Origin: Bacillota bacterium
GTDB lineage: Bacteria; Bacillota; Clostridia; Lachnospirales; Lachnospiraceae
DNA length: 64,000 nt
Assembly: GCA_023421505.1 (NCBI GenBank)
Contig: JAEZTJ010000079.1
Coordinates: 96,710 to 160,709, forward strand
Direction of reading: 5' to 3'
Positions 1 to 9,126 of this stretch are shown here, piece by piece. The notes below the pieces were generated by a model. The model was not told the origin of the DNA, did no database searches, and saw only the letters and a list, made by a program, of their open reading frames with translations. Positions within the stretch are counted from its first letter, which is position 1. Each line of letters starts with the position of its first letter. The position numbers and the translations under genes are program-made.

Positions 1-1
1 T

Positions 2-712
2 ACAAATGATACTACAATGCAGTTTGCGTTGAAAAATTCAATATTTTTCATGCTTTTTTCTGCTATTACGCAACAAATTATTGGTTTATTATTAGCGGCA
101 TTACTTACTAATATTAAAAGAGGTAGAAACTTATTTAAGAATATTTATTATCTGCCGGCCGTATTGTCCTCAGCAGCCTTAGGTTTATTATGGTCCTTCT
201 TATTTAATCCTAAAATGGGAATTAATCAGATCCTTGCAATGTTTGGAATAAAAGGTCCTTTGTGGCTGATGGATACGAAGGGATATATCGTATTGCCGAT
301 GTGGGTTATAGCTTTTGTAGCATTATGGCAGTATGTTGGTACGACAATGATGCTTTATATGGCGCAGATTTCAGGAATTTCTAAATCGCTTTATGAAGCT
401 TCCTTTATAGACGGAGCAAGCAGGTTTAAGAGCTTCTTCCATATTACCTTACCGCTTATTAAGCCAATGGTAGCAACTTCCTTATCCTTAAATTGTATTG
501 GTTCCTTGAAATTCTTTGATTTGGTTTATAATATGACACAGGGTGGTCCTAATCATAGAACGGACGTATTAGCTACACACCTTTATTTTCAAGGCTTTCA
601 GTATTTTAAATACGGATACGCAAGTGCAATTGGTATGATATTATTACTAATGTGTTTGGTTATAACCTTCATTATTAACAGGGTTTTTAGAACCAAAGAA
701 GCTGAGAGGTAG
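2..712 (+). CDS. Sugar ABC transporter permease, MalF/UgpA type (5' truncated by window)
   Basis: Inner-membrane permease of a carbohydrate ABC importer. The reading frame is open from base 2, before the first ATG at 17, and 236 residues are visible against about 290 in the family, so roughly 55 N-terminal residues lie outside the window. Several hydrophobic segments are visible. The ATPase-contact EAA loop is clear (YEASFIDGASRFKSFF followed by ITLPLIKP). It is followed 12 bases later by a second permease, the usual heterodimer arrangement, and then by a GH3 glycosidase, which suggests uptake of oligosaccharides that are hydrolysed inside the cell. The solute-binding protein is probably upstream of the window. 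The substrate cannot be read from the sequence. Confidence 0.93.
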   Translation, partial: TNDTTMQFALKNSIFFMLFSAITQQIIGLLLAALLTNIKRGRNLFKNIYYLPAVLSSAALGLLWSFLFNPKMGINQILAMFGIKGPLWLMDTKGYIVLPMWVIAFVALWQYVGTTMMLYMAQISGISKSLYEASFIDGASRFKSFFHITLPLIKPMVATSLSLNCIGSLKFFDLVYNMTQGGPNHRTDVLATHLYFQGFQYFKYGYASAIGMILLLMCLVITFIINRVFRTKEAER

Positions 713-724
713 GAGGGAAGCAGG

Positions 725-1552
725 ATGAAAAAAATAAGTGTAAGATCTATTATTATATATATATTTCTCTCTGTGATGGCTATTATTTATATTGCTCCGT
801 TACTATGGGTGGTTTTAGCGTCCATTAAGTCCAATACAGAAGTGTTAAAAAGCCCTTTTACTTTACCGAAATTAATTCAATGGGATAACTATAAGGTTGC
901 CTGGAATGCCGGTAAGCTGGGTATCGCAACCCTTAATTCAGTTATTGTTAGCAGTATAACATTAGTAGTAAGTATGTTGGTAGGTGCTATGGCTGCTTTT
1001 GCAATTGGTCGTATGCGTTTCAAATTAGCTTCTCCTACTTTAACCTACTTTTTAATTGGTATGATGATACCGGTTCATTGTGTATTAATACCGTTATTTG
1101 TAACCTTCTCAAGGATTAATATGACTAATCATTTGCAATCTTTGATTTTGCCGTATATTACCTTTTCCTTACCGATGACGATATTTATTATGGTTAATTT
1201 CTTCAGGGAAATGCCAACAGATATGTTTGAGGCTGCTTGTATTGATGGTAGCTCAATTTATGGTTGTTTTTTCAAAATTGCACTTCCGCTTTCTAAGACC
1301 GGATTATTTGTTACAGGCCTGATGACATTCGTAAACAATTGGAATGAATTATTGCTGGCAATGGTATTTATTTCTGATACAAATAGGAAGACACTTCCGG
1401 TTACTTTAACTTATTTCGTAGGTCCTTATTCAACAAATTACGTGCAGATGTTCGCTGCGATTGTAATTGCTGTAGCACCTTCTATCGTAGTATATAGCTG
1501 TTTTAGTAATCAGATCGTTGAAGGGCTAACAGCCGGAGCAATAAAAGGTTGA
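725..1552 (+). CDS. Sugar ABC transporter permease, MalG/UgpE type
   Basis: Second permease of the carbohydrate importer, 275 residues, full length for the family. It starts at an ATG after an AGGAGG-type site (AGGAGGGAAGC). About six membrane segments are visible, the first at residues 9-30. The EAA loop reads FEAACIDGSSIYGCFF followed by KIALPLSK. The C-terminus ends EGLTAGAIKG, the usual ending in this family. It forms a pair with the upstream permease. No ATPase gene is seen in the window; this type commonly uses a shared MsmK-like ATPase encoded elsewhere (inference). Confidence 0.95.
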   Translation: MKKISVRSIIIYIFLSVMAIIYIAPLLWVVLASIKSNTEVLKSPFTLPKLIQWDNYKVAWNAGKLGIATLNSVIVSSITLVVSMLVGAMAAFAIGRMRFKLASPTLTYFLIGMMIPVHCVLIPLFVTFSRINMTNHLQSLILPYITFSLPMTIFIMVNFFREMPTDMFEAACIDGSSIYGCFFKIALPLSKTGLFVTGLMTFVNNWNELLLAMVFISDTNRKTLPVTLTYFVGPYSTNYVQMFAAIVIAVAPSIVVYSCFSNQIVEGLTAGAIKG

Positions 1553-1622
1553 TTTTTTAATAGCTTGGAATATAATAGAATTGTAGGTAATTTACCTAAA
1601 TAGACTTGTAGGAGAAGATAGG

Positions 1623-3713
1623 ATGAAGCGAGAAGAAGCACGTAGGAAAGCAAAAGAGCTGGTTGCTAAAATGACAATTGAGGAGAAGGCATCACAGTTA
1701 AAATATGATGCACCGGCGATAGACAGGCTTGGTATTCCCGGATATAACTGGTGGAATGAAGGTCTTCATGGCGTTGCCAGAGCAGGTGTTGCAACCAGTT
1801 TCCCACAAGCAATCGGTATGGCTGCTACCTTTGATGTAGATTTGTTAAATGAGGTTGCAGCTGCTATTTCAGAAGAGGGAAGAGCAAAATATAATGAATA
1901 CAGTAAGCATGGAGATCGGGACATTTATAAAGGATTAACCTTTTGGTCTCCTAATGTGAATATATTTAGAGATCCTAGATGGGGAAGAGGGCATGAAACC
2001 TATGGAGAGGATCCATACTTAACCAGCAGACTTGGAGTTGCTTTTGTAAAAGGACTGCAAGGAGACGGTGAGGTTATGAAGGGTGCGGCCTGTGCTAAGC
2101 ATTTTGCGGTTCATTCAGGTCCGGAAGCAGAACGCCATTCTTTTAATGCGATAGCAACGAAGAAGGACATGTATGAAACCTACCTTCCTGCCTTTAAAGC
2201 TCTTGTAAAAGAAGCTGGGGTTGAAGCTGTTATGGGTGCTTACAATAGAACCAACGGGGAGCCGTGCTGTGGCAGTAAGACTTTGATCACAGATATCCTG
2301 CGAAGAGATTGGGATTTCCAGGGGCATTTTGTATCAGATTGCTGGGCGCTTAAGGATTTTCATGAGCACCATAAGGTTACAAGTACTGCAGAAGAATCTG
2401 CAGCGATGGCACTGAAAGCCGGATGTGATTTGAATTGTGGCAGTGTCTATCTATATATTCTTAAGGCTTATCAGGATGGACTAGTAACCGAAGAGGAAAT
2501 CACTACCGCAGCAGAACGTTTATTTACAACAAGATTCCTGCTGGGATTATTTGAACCGAATGAGTATGATAAAATACCTTTTGAAACCGTTGAATGTCGT
2601 GAACATATCAATCTGGCTGATAAAGTAACGGAGGAAAGTCTGGTATTATTAAAGAATAATGGCATATTACCTCTAAAGAAGGATAATATTAAGACGATTG
2701 GTGTAGTAGGACCAAATGCGAATAGCAGAGCAGCCTTAGTTGGTAATTATCATGGTACTTCATCAGAATATATTACTATTCTGGAAGGAATTCAACAAGA
2801 AGCTGGTGAAGAGGTTAGAATACTCTATTCGGATGGCTGTCACCTTTATAAGGAGAAGACAGAGAATTTAGCTTGGAATAATGACAGAATCAGTGAAGCA
2901 GTTATCGTTGCGGAGCATAGTGACATTGTAATACTGTGTCTTGGCCTTGATGAAACTCTGGAAGGAGAAGAGGGTGATGCAGGCAATAGCTACGCTTCCG
3001 GAGATAAACCGGATTTGCAGCTGCCTCAAGTACAGAGAATACTGATGGAAGCAATAGCTAAAGTTGGTAAGCCAACGATCCTATGCTTAAGCGTTGGCAG
3101 TGCTATAGATTTAACTTATGCAGAAGAGCATATGGATGCAGTCCTACTTACCTGGTATCCGGGTGCAAGAGGCGGACGTAGAATTGCAAAGACTCTATTC
3201 GGTAAGAGTTCACCTACCGGTAAGCTCCCAGTTACATTCTATCGTGATTTAGAGGAGCTGCCACCCTTTGAGGATTATTCTATGTCAGGTAGAACCTATC
3301 GATATATGAAGGGAGAAGCATTATATCCCTTCGGTTACGGCTTAACCTATGGAGACTGTAGTATAAATCATGCCAAGTACTTAGATGGAAAGATTGAGGC
3401 AGAGATTACTAATATAGGTGAGTATGATATTGAGGAAGTAATTCAAGTCTACATTAAGAATTTAGATTCAAATTATGCTGTACCAAATCATAGCTTGTGT
3501 TCCTTTAAGCGTATTGCGCTTAAGAAAGGGGAGAAATGCAAGGTAGAACTTCCGATCAGCGAAGAAGCATTTCTTGTAGTAAATAATGATGGTGAGTATG
3601 TGAAGGATGGAACGAGCTTTAAGTTATATGTAGGTTTTGGACAACCGGACAATAGAACCATGGCACTAACGAAGAAGAAATGTATTGAGTTTGATGTTAA
3701 TATAATTAAATAA
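1623..3713 (+). CDS. Glycoside hydrolase family 3 beta-glycosidase (beta-xylosidase/beta-glucosidase)
   Basis: Cytoplasmic GH3 enzyme of 696 residues with no signal peptide, expected to remove terminal beta-linked glucose or xylose from imported oligosaccharides. The N-terminal barrel (about residues 20-300) contains NWWNEGLHGVARAG and SFPQAIGMAATFD, and the nucleophile motif FVSDCW with Asp239. The alpha/beta C-domain spans about 330-560 and a fibronectin-III-like domain covers the last 110 residues. The motif style (NEGLHG, short N-terminus) is closest to bacterial xylan 1,4-beta-xylosidases, but specificity cannot be decided from sequence. It lies 70 bases after the permeases and very likely belongs to their operon. 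Confidence 0.93.
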   Translation: MKREEARRKAKELVAKMTIEEKASQLKYDAPAIDRLGIPGYNWWNEGLHGVARAGVATSFPQAIGMAATFDVDLLNEVAAAISEEGRAKYNEYSKHGDRDIYKGLTFWSPNVNIFRDPRWGRGHETYGEDPYLTSRLGVAFVKGLQGDGEVMKGAACAKHFAVHSGPEAERHSFNAIATKKDMYETYLPAFKALVKEAGVEAVMGAYNRTNGEPCCGSKTLITDILRRDWDFQGHFVSDCWALKDFHEHHKVTSTAEESAAMALKAGCDLNCGSVYLYILKAYQDGLVTEEEITTAAERLFTTRFLLGLFEPNEYDKIPFETVECREHINLADKVTEESLVLLKNNGILPLKKDNIKTIGVVGPNANSRAALVGNYHGTSSEYITILEGIQQEAGEEVRILYSDGCHLYKEKTENLAWNNDRISEAVIVAEHSDIVILCLGLDETLEGEEGDAGNSYASGDKPDLQLPQVQRILMEAIAKVGKPTILCLSVGSAIDLTYAEEHMDAVLLTWYPGARGGRRIAKTLFGKSSPTGKLPVTFYRDLEELPPFEDYSMSGRTYRYMKGEALYPFGYGLTYGDCSINHAKYLDGKIEAEITNIGEYDIEEVIQVYIKNLDSNYAVPNHSLCSFKRIALKKGEKCKVELPISEEAFLVVNNDGEYVKDGTSFKLYVGFGQPDNRTMALTKKKCIEFDVNIIK

Positions 3714-4242
3714 TATTAAAATGATAAAGCATAGGAATGTGGGACAATAATTACTCTGTTAAAAGAATGATTAATGTGAAACTTACCTATGCTTTGTTTA
3801 GCATTAAGCGGCTGTTATAGAGTTTTATAAACTACTATGGAGTTAATTAAACTGTTTTAAAGTTATATAAACTGTTTTAGAGTAGTTAAATTATTTATAA
3901 CTATTTAAACGTATATTATAATAAAAGTATATTTATATAGAAGATAATGGTATAGTAATACTTCAAGATATTATTGGATTAAATTGTAAATAATCTCAAA
4001 GAAACTACAAATTATTTCGGTAAATCTTTAGAAATACATAATTTAAACACAGAATTTTAAGAACAATTTTATTGATTTATGGAAAGACTATAAGTATAAT
4101 GAGTTATACAATAAAATATAGGAAAACAATGAAGCTCTGAATATAACTGCTTCAGAGTTACATTTTTGTAGATAGGGACGGTATTACAAATATAACTGAA
4201 TTACCATCCGCAATAAAAGCATTTATGATATAGGAGGATTTC
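3714..4242. other. Intergenic region with 20-bp tandem repeats and two hairpins
   Basis: No gene is seen in these 529 AT-rich bases. A 10-bp inverted repeat (AAAGCATAGG at 3726-3735, CCTATGCTTT at 3786-3795) has a 50-base loop and may mark the operon end. From 3820 to 3899 there are four degenerate tandem 20-bp units; units 2 and 3 share AAACTGTTTTA at 3849 and 3869. A small hairpin, CTCTGAA (4135-4141) with TTCAGAG (4151-4157) followed by TTACATTTTTG, lies in what should be the ftsH leader and could be an attenuator. Confidence 0.6.
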
Positions 4243-6141
4243 GTGGATAACAATAACAATAATAATAAGCAAAATAAGAATGGTATGCCGAACAGAATTG
4301 CCATTATCATCATATTAGTATCATCACTTGTGATATGGTATATGATTTCGTGGGTAACTGAGTCATTAAAGGATAGACAGGAAATAACTTATAAAGAATT
4401 TCAGAACATGCTGGTAGAAGATAAAGATAAAATTGATCTCGTTATAGTGAAGGGAGATCAGATTATCATTACGTTAAAGGGACAGGAAAACAGTCTTTAT
4501 AAAACCTCCTACTATACCGGATACTTCTATAATGATCTAAAATTAATTGATAAATTAGAGGCATCAGGTGTTGATTATAAGATGGCAATAGAAAATACTA
4601 ATATTGTTGGTTCGATATTGTCATATATTTTACCCTTTGTTGTAATCTCCTTGGTAATGTGGTTTTTTGTCAGGACATTATCAAAAAGCAGTGGCGGCGT
4701 CATGGGAGTTGGTAAAAGTAATGCCAAGATTTATGTGGAGAAGCAGACCGGAGTAACATTTAAGGATGTAGCTGGTGAGGAAGAGGCAAAGGAATCAGTT
4801 ACTGAGATTGTAGATTTTCTTCATAATCCTGCGAAATACACGCGTATTGGTGCGAAGCTTCCGAAGGGTGCTCTATTAGTTGGACCTCCCGGAACAGGAA
4901 AAACATTACTTGCTAAGGCGGTTGCCGGTGAAGCAAAGGTGCCTTTCTACTCTTTATCAGGATCAGACTTCGTAGAGATGTTTGTGGGCGTCGGTGCTTC
5001 AAGAGTTAGAGATTTATTTAAGCAGGCGCAACAATCTGCTCCCTGTATTATATTCATCGATGAAATTGATGCAATCGGTAAGAGCCGTGATTCTCATTAT
5101 GGCGGTGGTAATGATGAAAGAGAACAAACCTTAAATCAGCTGCTCTCCAATATGGACGGCTTTGATTCCTCTAAGGGTCTTGTGGTTCTAGGTGCAACAA
5201 ACAGACCGGAAGTACTAGATAAAGCTTTACTGCGTCCGGGCCGTTTTGATAGAAGAATTATAGTTGATAAGCCTGACTTAAAGGGTAGATTAGAGATTCT
5301 TAAGGTACATGCTAAGAATGTACTCATGCATGATTCAGTAGATTTAGAAGCAATTGCAAAAGCAACCTCTGGTGCAGTGGGTTCAGATTTAGCTAATATG
5401 ATTAATGAAGCAGCAATTCTAGCTGTTAAGAAGGGTAGAACTGTAGTTACCCAGGACGATCTGTTTGAATCAGTTGAGGTAGTAATTGCGGGTAAAGAGA
5501 AAAAGGATAGAATACTTGGTAAGGAAGAAAAGAAAATTGTAGCATATCATGAGGTGGGTCATGCTCTGGTTACAGCGCTAGAAAAAAATGCTGAACCGGT
5601 TCAAAAAATTACAATTGTACCTAGAACAATGGGTTCACTCGGCTATGTTATGCAGGTTCCGGAAGAAGAGAAATATTTAATGAGTAAGGACGAGATACTT
5701 ACCCGTATTGTAACTCTTTATGGTGGACGTGCTGCTGAAAAGCTTGTATTCAACTCCATAACTACAGGAGCCTCCAACGATATCGAGAAGGCAACCTCTC
5801 TTGCAAGAGCGATGGTTACTCAATACGGTATGTCCGAGAAATTTGGCCTTATGGGCTTAGAATCAGTTGAAAGCAAGTACTTAGACGGACGACCGGTACT
5901 GAATTGTGGTGATGAGACTGCCGGAGAGATTGATAAAGAAGTAATGCAAATTCTGAAGGAATGTTATGACAAGGCAGAGAGTTTGCTTGCTGATAACCGT
6001 GACGTTCTGGATCAGATTGCGGAATACTTATTCAGTAAGGAAACCATAACTGGTGAAGAATTTATGAAGATTTACAATGATATTAAAGGTATCAAAGCGG
6101 AAGATGGAATGGAAATAGCCTCTGAAGTAGAGAAAGCCTGA
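4243..6141 (+). CDS. ftsH: ATP-dependent zinc metalloprotease FtsH
   Basis: Membrane-bound AAA+ protease that degrades misassembled membrane proteins and selected regulators. The GTG start is fixed by AGGAGG at 4232-4237. The order is an Asn-rich N-terminus, TM1 (residues 17-36), an extracytoplasmic domain, TM2 (about 123-143), the AAA module with Walker A GPPGTGKT at 214-221, Walker B IIFIDEID at 269-276 and the second region of homology GATNRPEVLDKALLRPGRFD, then the zinc site HEVGH at 436-440. Most FtsH proteins have HEAGH; Ala to Val at the central position is conservative. At 632 residues it is normal in length. It is a single-gene unit with a tandem repeat and terminator downstream. In many Firmicutes ftsH sits beside tilS-hpt; here it does not, so it may be a second FtsH copy (inference). 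Confidence 0.95.
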   Translation: MDNNNNNNKQNKNGMPNRIAIIIILVSSLVIWYMISWVTESLKDRQEITYKEFQNMLVEDKDKIDLVIVKGDQIIITLKGQENSLYKTSYYTGYFYNDLKLIDKLEASGVDYKMAIENTNIVGSILSYILPFVVISLVMWFFVRTLSKSSGGVMGVGKSNAKIYVEKQTGVTFKDVAGEEEAKESVTEIVDFLHNPAKYTRIGAKLPKGALLVGPPGTGKTLLAKAVAGEAKVPFYSLSGSDFVEMFVGVGASRVRDLFKQAQQSAPCIIFIDEIDAIGKSRDSHYGGGNDEREQTLNQLLSNMDGFDSSKGLVVLGATNRPEVLDKALLRPGRFDRRIIVDKPDLKGRLEILKVHAKNVLMHDSVDLEAIAKATSGAVGSDLANMINEAAILAVKKGRTVVTQDDLFESVEVVIAGKEKKDRILGKEEKKIVAYHEVGHALVTALEKNAEPVQKITIVPRTMGSLGYVMQVPEEEKYLMSKDEILTRIVTLYGGRAAEKLVFNSITTGASNDIEKATSLARAMVTQYGMSEKFGLMGLESVESKYLDGRPVLNCGDETAGEIDKEVMQILKECYDKAESLLADNRDVLDQIAEYLFSKETITGEEFMKIYNDIKGIKAEDGMEIASEVEKA

Positions 6142-6188
6142 CAATTCATGGTTTCTTCCTGTATTTATGTAAATATAGCTATTATAAC

Positions 6189-6294
6189 GATTATAGTAAA
6201 CGACTATTATAAAGGATTATTGTAAAAGATTAATAGTAAAAGACTATAGTAAGAGATTAATAGTAAAAGATAAATTGGAAAGATAAATATAAAA
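6189..6294. repeat. Degenerate 13-14-bp tandem repeat array in the ftsH 3' region
   Basis: About eight units of consensus GATTATAGTAAAA can be laid end to end, for example GATTATAGTAAAC, GACTATTATAAAG and GATTATTGTAAAA. Two 17-base stretches, AGATTAATAGTAAAAGA, are identical at 6227-6243 and 6254-6270. The array ends at the stem of the terminator. There is no sign of coding use. Confidence 0.75.
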
Positions 6295-6333
6295 GGATTA
6301 CTTGGTAAATATCCAGGTGATTCTTTTTTTTTA
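6295..6333 (+). terminator. Rho-independent terminator of ftsH
   Basis: GGATTACTTGG, loop TAAATA, then TCCAGGTGATTC form a stem with a few G-U pairs, followed by nine or more T. It sits about 150 bases after the ftsH stop. Confidence 0.85.
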
Positions 6334-6342
6334 GAAATTTAC

Positions 6343-6371
6343 TTGACAGTTGTAATATCCAAAACTATAAT
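6343..6371 (+). promoter_or_regulatory. Consensus sigma-A promoter with a long leader
   Basis: TTGACA at 6343-6348, 17-base spacer, TATAAT at 6366-6371: a perfect vegetative promoter. The next gene starts at 6655, so the transcript would carry an untranslated leader of about 275 bases. The leader contains a short hairpin (TCATGTG near 6418, CATACATGA near 6432) and a 41-codon open frame at 6533-6658 whose stop overlaps the methyltransferase start. Confidence 0.75.
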
Positions 6372-6654
6372 TTATATATACCAAATAAATTATATAGTAT
6401 GTATAAATGGATACTGTCATGTGTTTTTCTGCATACATGATAATGAAAATAGTTAAAGTGGAAAGGCCTAAATAATTATATTTCATAAGTTAAAACATTC
6501 ATAATTGATACAAAATAGGAAAACATAATTTAATGAGTTGCTGCTATAACGCGTTTATGAAGCTGCTGATACTTAGGCTTTGTTTGATGCCTTTGTATAG
6601 ATTGTTTGATTTTGGGAAGTTAATATCTAATTCTTTAGTATTTATGGAGGGTAA

Positions 6655-7443
6655 ATGAATATGGAAAGCTTGAAGCTTGAAGAAATGTCGGTTTCGGAAA
6701 CGCTGCTTATACCACTACTGGCAAAAGCAAAAGATAGTATAAGTTCTACACCAATCATAAGGGATTCAAAATCACTTGAGATTGCAGAGCAACTGGAAAT
6801 AGACAAAAAACGTTTTGAGGGAGGTACAATCTCCGATCATGGAATTATTGTTAGGACGGAAGTACTCGATAGTGAACTAAGAAAGCTGCAAAGAGAGTAT
6901 AAGAAATTAACTATAATTAATCTTGGAGCAGGCTTAGATACAAGGATTAGTAGAATGGATAATCAACAGCTTAGGTGGTATGAGCTTGATTTACCTGAAG
7001 TGATCAGTCTTCGAAGAAAATTCTTTAATGAGAATGAGAGAGTTACCTTTATTGCAAAATCGGTACTTGATGAATCGTGGATAAATGATATAGTAGTAGA
7101 AGAGGATTGTGCCATTGTAGTTATAGCTGAGGGCTTACTAATGTACTTTACAGAGAGCGAGGTAAGGCAAATTATTGCCTTGCTATCAAAAAGCTTTCCT
7201 AAGGCACATATGCTATTTGATGTTGTACATACTTATTTTATCGGTAAATCCATCAGTAGTCAATTTTTATGGGGGATTGATGAAGCGAAGGACATAGAGA
7301 AGCTTTGTAATAGCATAAGGCTCGTCGATTCCTGGAGTACCGGTAATCTTCATAAGGAAAAACAACCGCTTTTCTTAAGAATGATGAACGTTATGAAATC
7401 AACCAGAAATAGAAGTCAGATTTTACATATTTGTTTTAACTAG
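6655..7443 (+). CDS. Class I SAM-dependent methyltransferase, PPM1/leucine carboxyl methyltransferase family
   Basis: Predicted O-methyltransferase of the LCMT/TcmP-like family, 262 residues. The SAM site is motif I INLGAGLDTRISRM at about residues 85-98, followed by the acidic YELDLPEVISLR and by EGLLMYF. The substrate is unknown; in bacteria this family methylates carboxyl groups of small molecules or polyketides. Two ATGs, 6655 and 6661, follow GGAGG at 6646-6650; the second has the more normal spacing. The gene precedes a TetR regulator in the same direction, a common arrangement for a regulated small-molecule modification gene, but each appears to have its own promoter. Confidence 0.8.
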   Translation: MNMESLKLEEMSVSETLLIPLLAKAKDSISSTPIIRDSKSLEIAEQLEIDKKRFEGGTISDHGIIVRTEVLDSELRKLQREYKKLTIINLGAGLDTRISRMDNQQLRWYELDLPEVISLRRKFFNENERVTFIAKSVLDESWINDIVVEEDCAIVVIAEGLLMYFTESEVRQIIALLSKSFPKAHMLFDVVHTYFIGKSISSQFLWGIDEAKDIEKLCNSIRLVDSWSTGNLHKEKQPLFLRMMNVMKSTRNRSQILHICFN

Positions 7444-7469
7444 ATATAAATAATATTTTTAGCCGATGC

Positions 7470-7533
7470 TGTATACACGTAGATACTATTTCGAAGCAGA
7501 ATATTTTGAAATATGCAGTTACGTGTATACAAT
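7470..7533 (+). promoter_or_regulatory. Promoter with paired palindromic half sites in front of the TetR gene
   Basis: A perfect 12-bp inverted repeat, TGTATACACGTA at 7470-7481 and TACGTGTATACA at 7520-7531, lies upstream of the regulator. The right arm covers the -10 of a good promoter: TTGAAA at 7506-7511, 16-base spacer, TACAAT at 7528-7533. This fits autorepression by the TetR protein (inference). Confidence 0.6.
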
Positions 7534-7590
7534 TGAAAGGACGATATTTTTTGCATTGCTGAAGATGTTAATGATTCGAGAGGGATGAGT

Positions 7591-8175
7591 ATGCCTAAAT
7601 TTAGTGAAACCGAGAAAGAAATCATACGACAAAAGCTTTTTATAGAAGGGGAACGGCTCTTTACTGCACTTGGTCTTAAAAAAGTGACGATTGATGATAT
7701 CGTAATGGCAGTTGGCATTGCCAAGGCGTCCTTTTATACCTTTTATTCCAGTAAGGAGTACCTGTATATGGATATTGTACAGAGCATCCAGCAGAAAATA
7801 TTTAATCAAGCAGAAGAGCTGCTGAAGCAGAATACAAACTTTCCCGATAAGGAACGAGTAAGGCAGGTGTTTGGACTGCTATATAGTAGTACGATAACCT
7901 ATCCTATCATTCAGCAAATCAATTTACAAACGGTTGAATATCTGCAGCGGAAAATTTCACCGGAACGTCTTGAAGAATTTCAGAACACTAATATAGATGC
8001 CGCCCGTATCATGCAATCACATGGAGTCAAATTTAAATATGAGACAGAGCTTACCTCCCTTGCTTTTCAGAGTCTTTATTCCTGTTGGATGTTCATTCAA
8101 AATGTGAGTAAAGAGAATCAGGAAGCAGTTTTTCAAATCATATTCGATGGAATTATTGATAAAGTTATTCTGTAA
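7591..8175 (+). CDS. TetR/AcrR family transcriptional regulator
   Basis: One-component repressor of 194 residues. The N-terminal helix-turn-helix is clear: VTIDDIVMAVGIAKASFYTF followed by YSSKEYLYMDIV. The C-terminal ligand domain is all-helical and, as usual, not conserved enough to give a ligand. ATG 7591 is preferred over ATG 7585 because AGAGGG at 7579-7584 would be too close to the latter. The paired palindrome over its promoter is a probable operator. It converges with the PHP gene, only 5 bases separating the two stops. Confidence 0.88.
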   Translation: MPKFSETEKEIIRQKLFIEGERLFTALGLKKVTIDDIVMAVGIAKASFYTFYSSKEYLYMDIVQSIQQKIFNQAEELLKQNTNFPDKERVRQVFGLLYSSTITYPIIQQINLQTVEYLQRKISPERLEEFQNTNIDAARIMQSHGVKFKYETELTSLAFQSLYSCWMFIQNVSKENQEAVFQIIFDGIIDKVIL

Positions 8176-8180
8176 TACAC

Positions 8181-9011
8181 TTAAATTAACCCTTTGAGAT
8201 TTAACATAGTGATTGGAATTTTAGTCTCACCAACACTGGCATTCCCGAAGGAGCCATGACAATCTGATCCTGTGGTTATGAGTAGCTTCTGATCCTGACT
8301 TATCTGCAGACAGATTTTTGTGACCTCTTTGCTATGTGTCGGATAGTAGCATTCAATGCCATCTATATTATATTTGCATAGCCTTAATATCTCTTTTTGA
8401 AACACATCCATGTCTGTTTCTTTGACAGTTACACCTGGATGAGCAAGAATAGCCTTGCCTCCGGCTTTATGGATTTGATCGCATACTGCTTCCACGGAAG
8501 GAAAATCTACACAATCATAGGTACATCCGTATCTTGGATAATAGGCAAAGCCTTCACGCAGATTCTTAATCAGGCCTTTTTCCTTTAAGTAATGTAATGC
8601 CTTCCACCCGCCCTTCCTGCGATTATAGGAATACTTCATATAGTCTGAGTAGGAGATTTCTTCATATTCATACTGAAGCTTTTCAATCAACATAGAATTG
8701 ACAGTATCAAGGAGAATTCGGTTTCTAGTTACAAACTGTTCAAATTCAGTATCCTGTAGATTAATATTATAAGCCAGTATATGAGTATTCCTATGATGAT
8801 CGAGAGAATCAAGCTCGACTCCCGGAATATAGAGGATATCACCCTCTTTACAGAGCTCCTTAAGCTTAATTGTGCCCTCGAGATTATCATGATCAGTTAA
8901 GGAGAGTATCCCTACCCCATTTTCCTTAGCAGCCTCCAATAGTTCTTCCGGTGACATCGTACCATCTGAATAGTAGGAATGGATATGCATGTCTGCAAGC
9001 ATTTCTCTCAT
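8181..9011 (-). CDS. PHP-domain metal-dependent phosphoesterase (RNase AM/nucleoside bisphosphate phosphatase-like)
   Basis: Cytoplasmic PHP-family phosphatase of 276 residues. All metal-binding motifs are visible: ADMHIHSYYSDGT near the start, LSLTDHDNLEG, a central Glu and His (PGVELDSLDHHRNTHILAY), AILAHPGV and TTGSDCHG near the end. The short stand-alone form resembles YciV/TrpH enzymes that remove the 3' phosphate of nucleoside 3',5'-bisphosphates or nibble 5' RNA ends. The start at 9011 is supported by AGGAGG eight bases upstream on the minus strand. The assignment to the RNase AM subgroup is from overall size and motif order only. Confidence 0.85.
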   Translation of the reverse strand: MREMLADMHIHSYYSDGTMSPEELLEAAKENGVGILSLTDHDNLEGTIKLKELCKEGDILYIPGVELDSLDHHRNTHILAYNINLQDTEFEQFVTRNRILLDTVNSMLIEKLQYEYEEISYSDYMKYSYNRRKGGWKALHYLKEKGLIKNLREGFAYYPRYGCTYDCVDFPSVEAVCDQIHKAGGKAILAHPGVTVKETDMDVFQKEILRLCKYNIDGIECYYPTHSKEVTKICLQISQDQKLLITTGSDCHGSFGNASVGETKIPITMLNLKGLI

Positions 9012-9126
9012 CTATAAGTCCTCCTGAATGGTTGAATAACCATTATGTTTTCTGTCTATAGCATATCACAAAATCTGGATTTTTATATCGTTATTTTTCC
9101 ATGTTAAATTAAATGATAGGTTTAGA

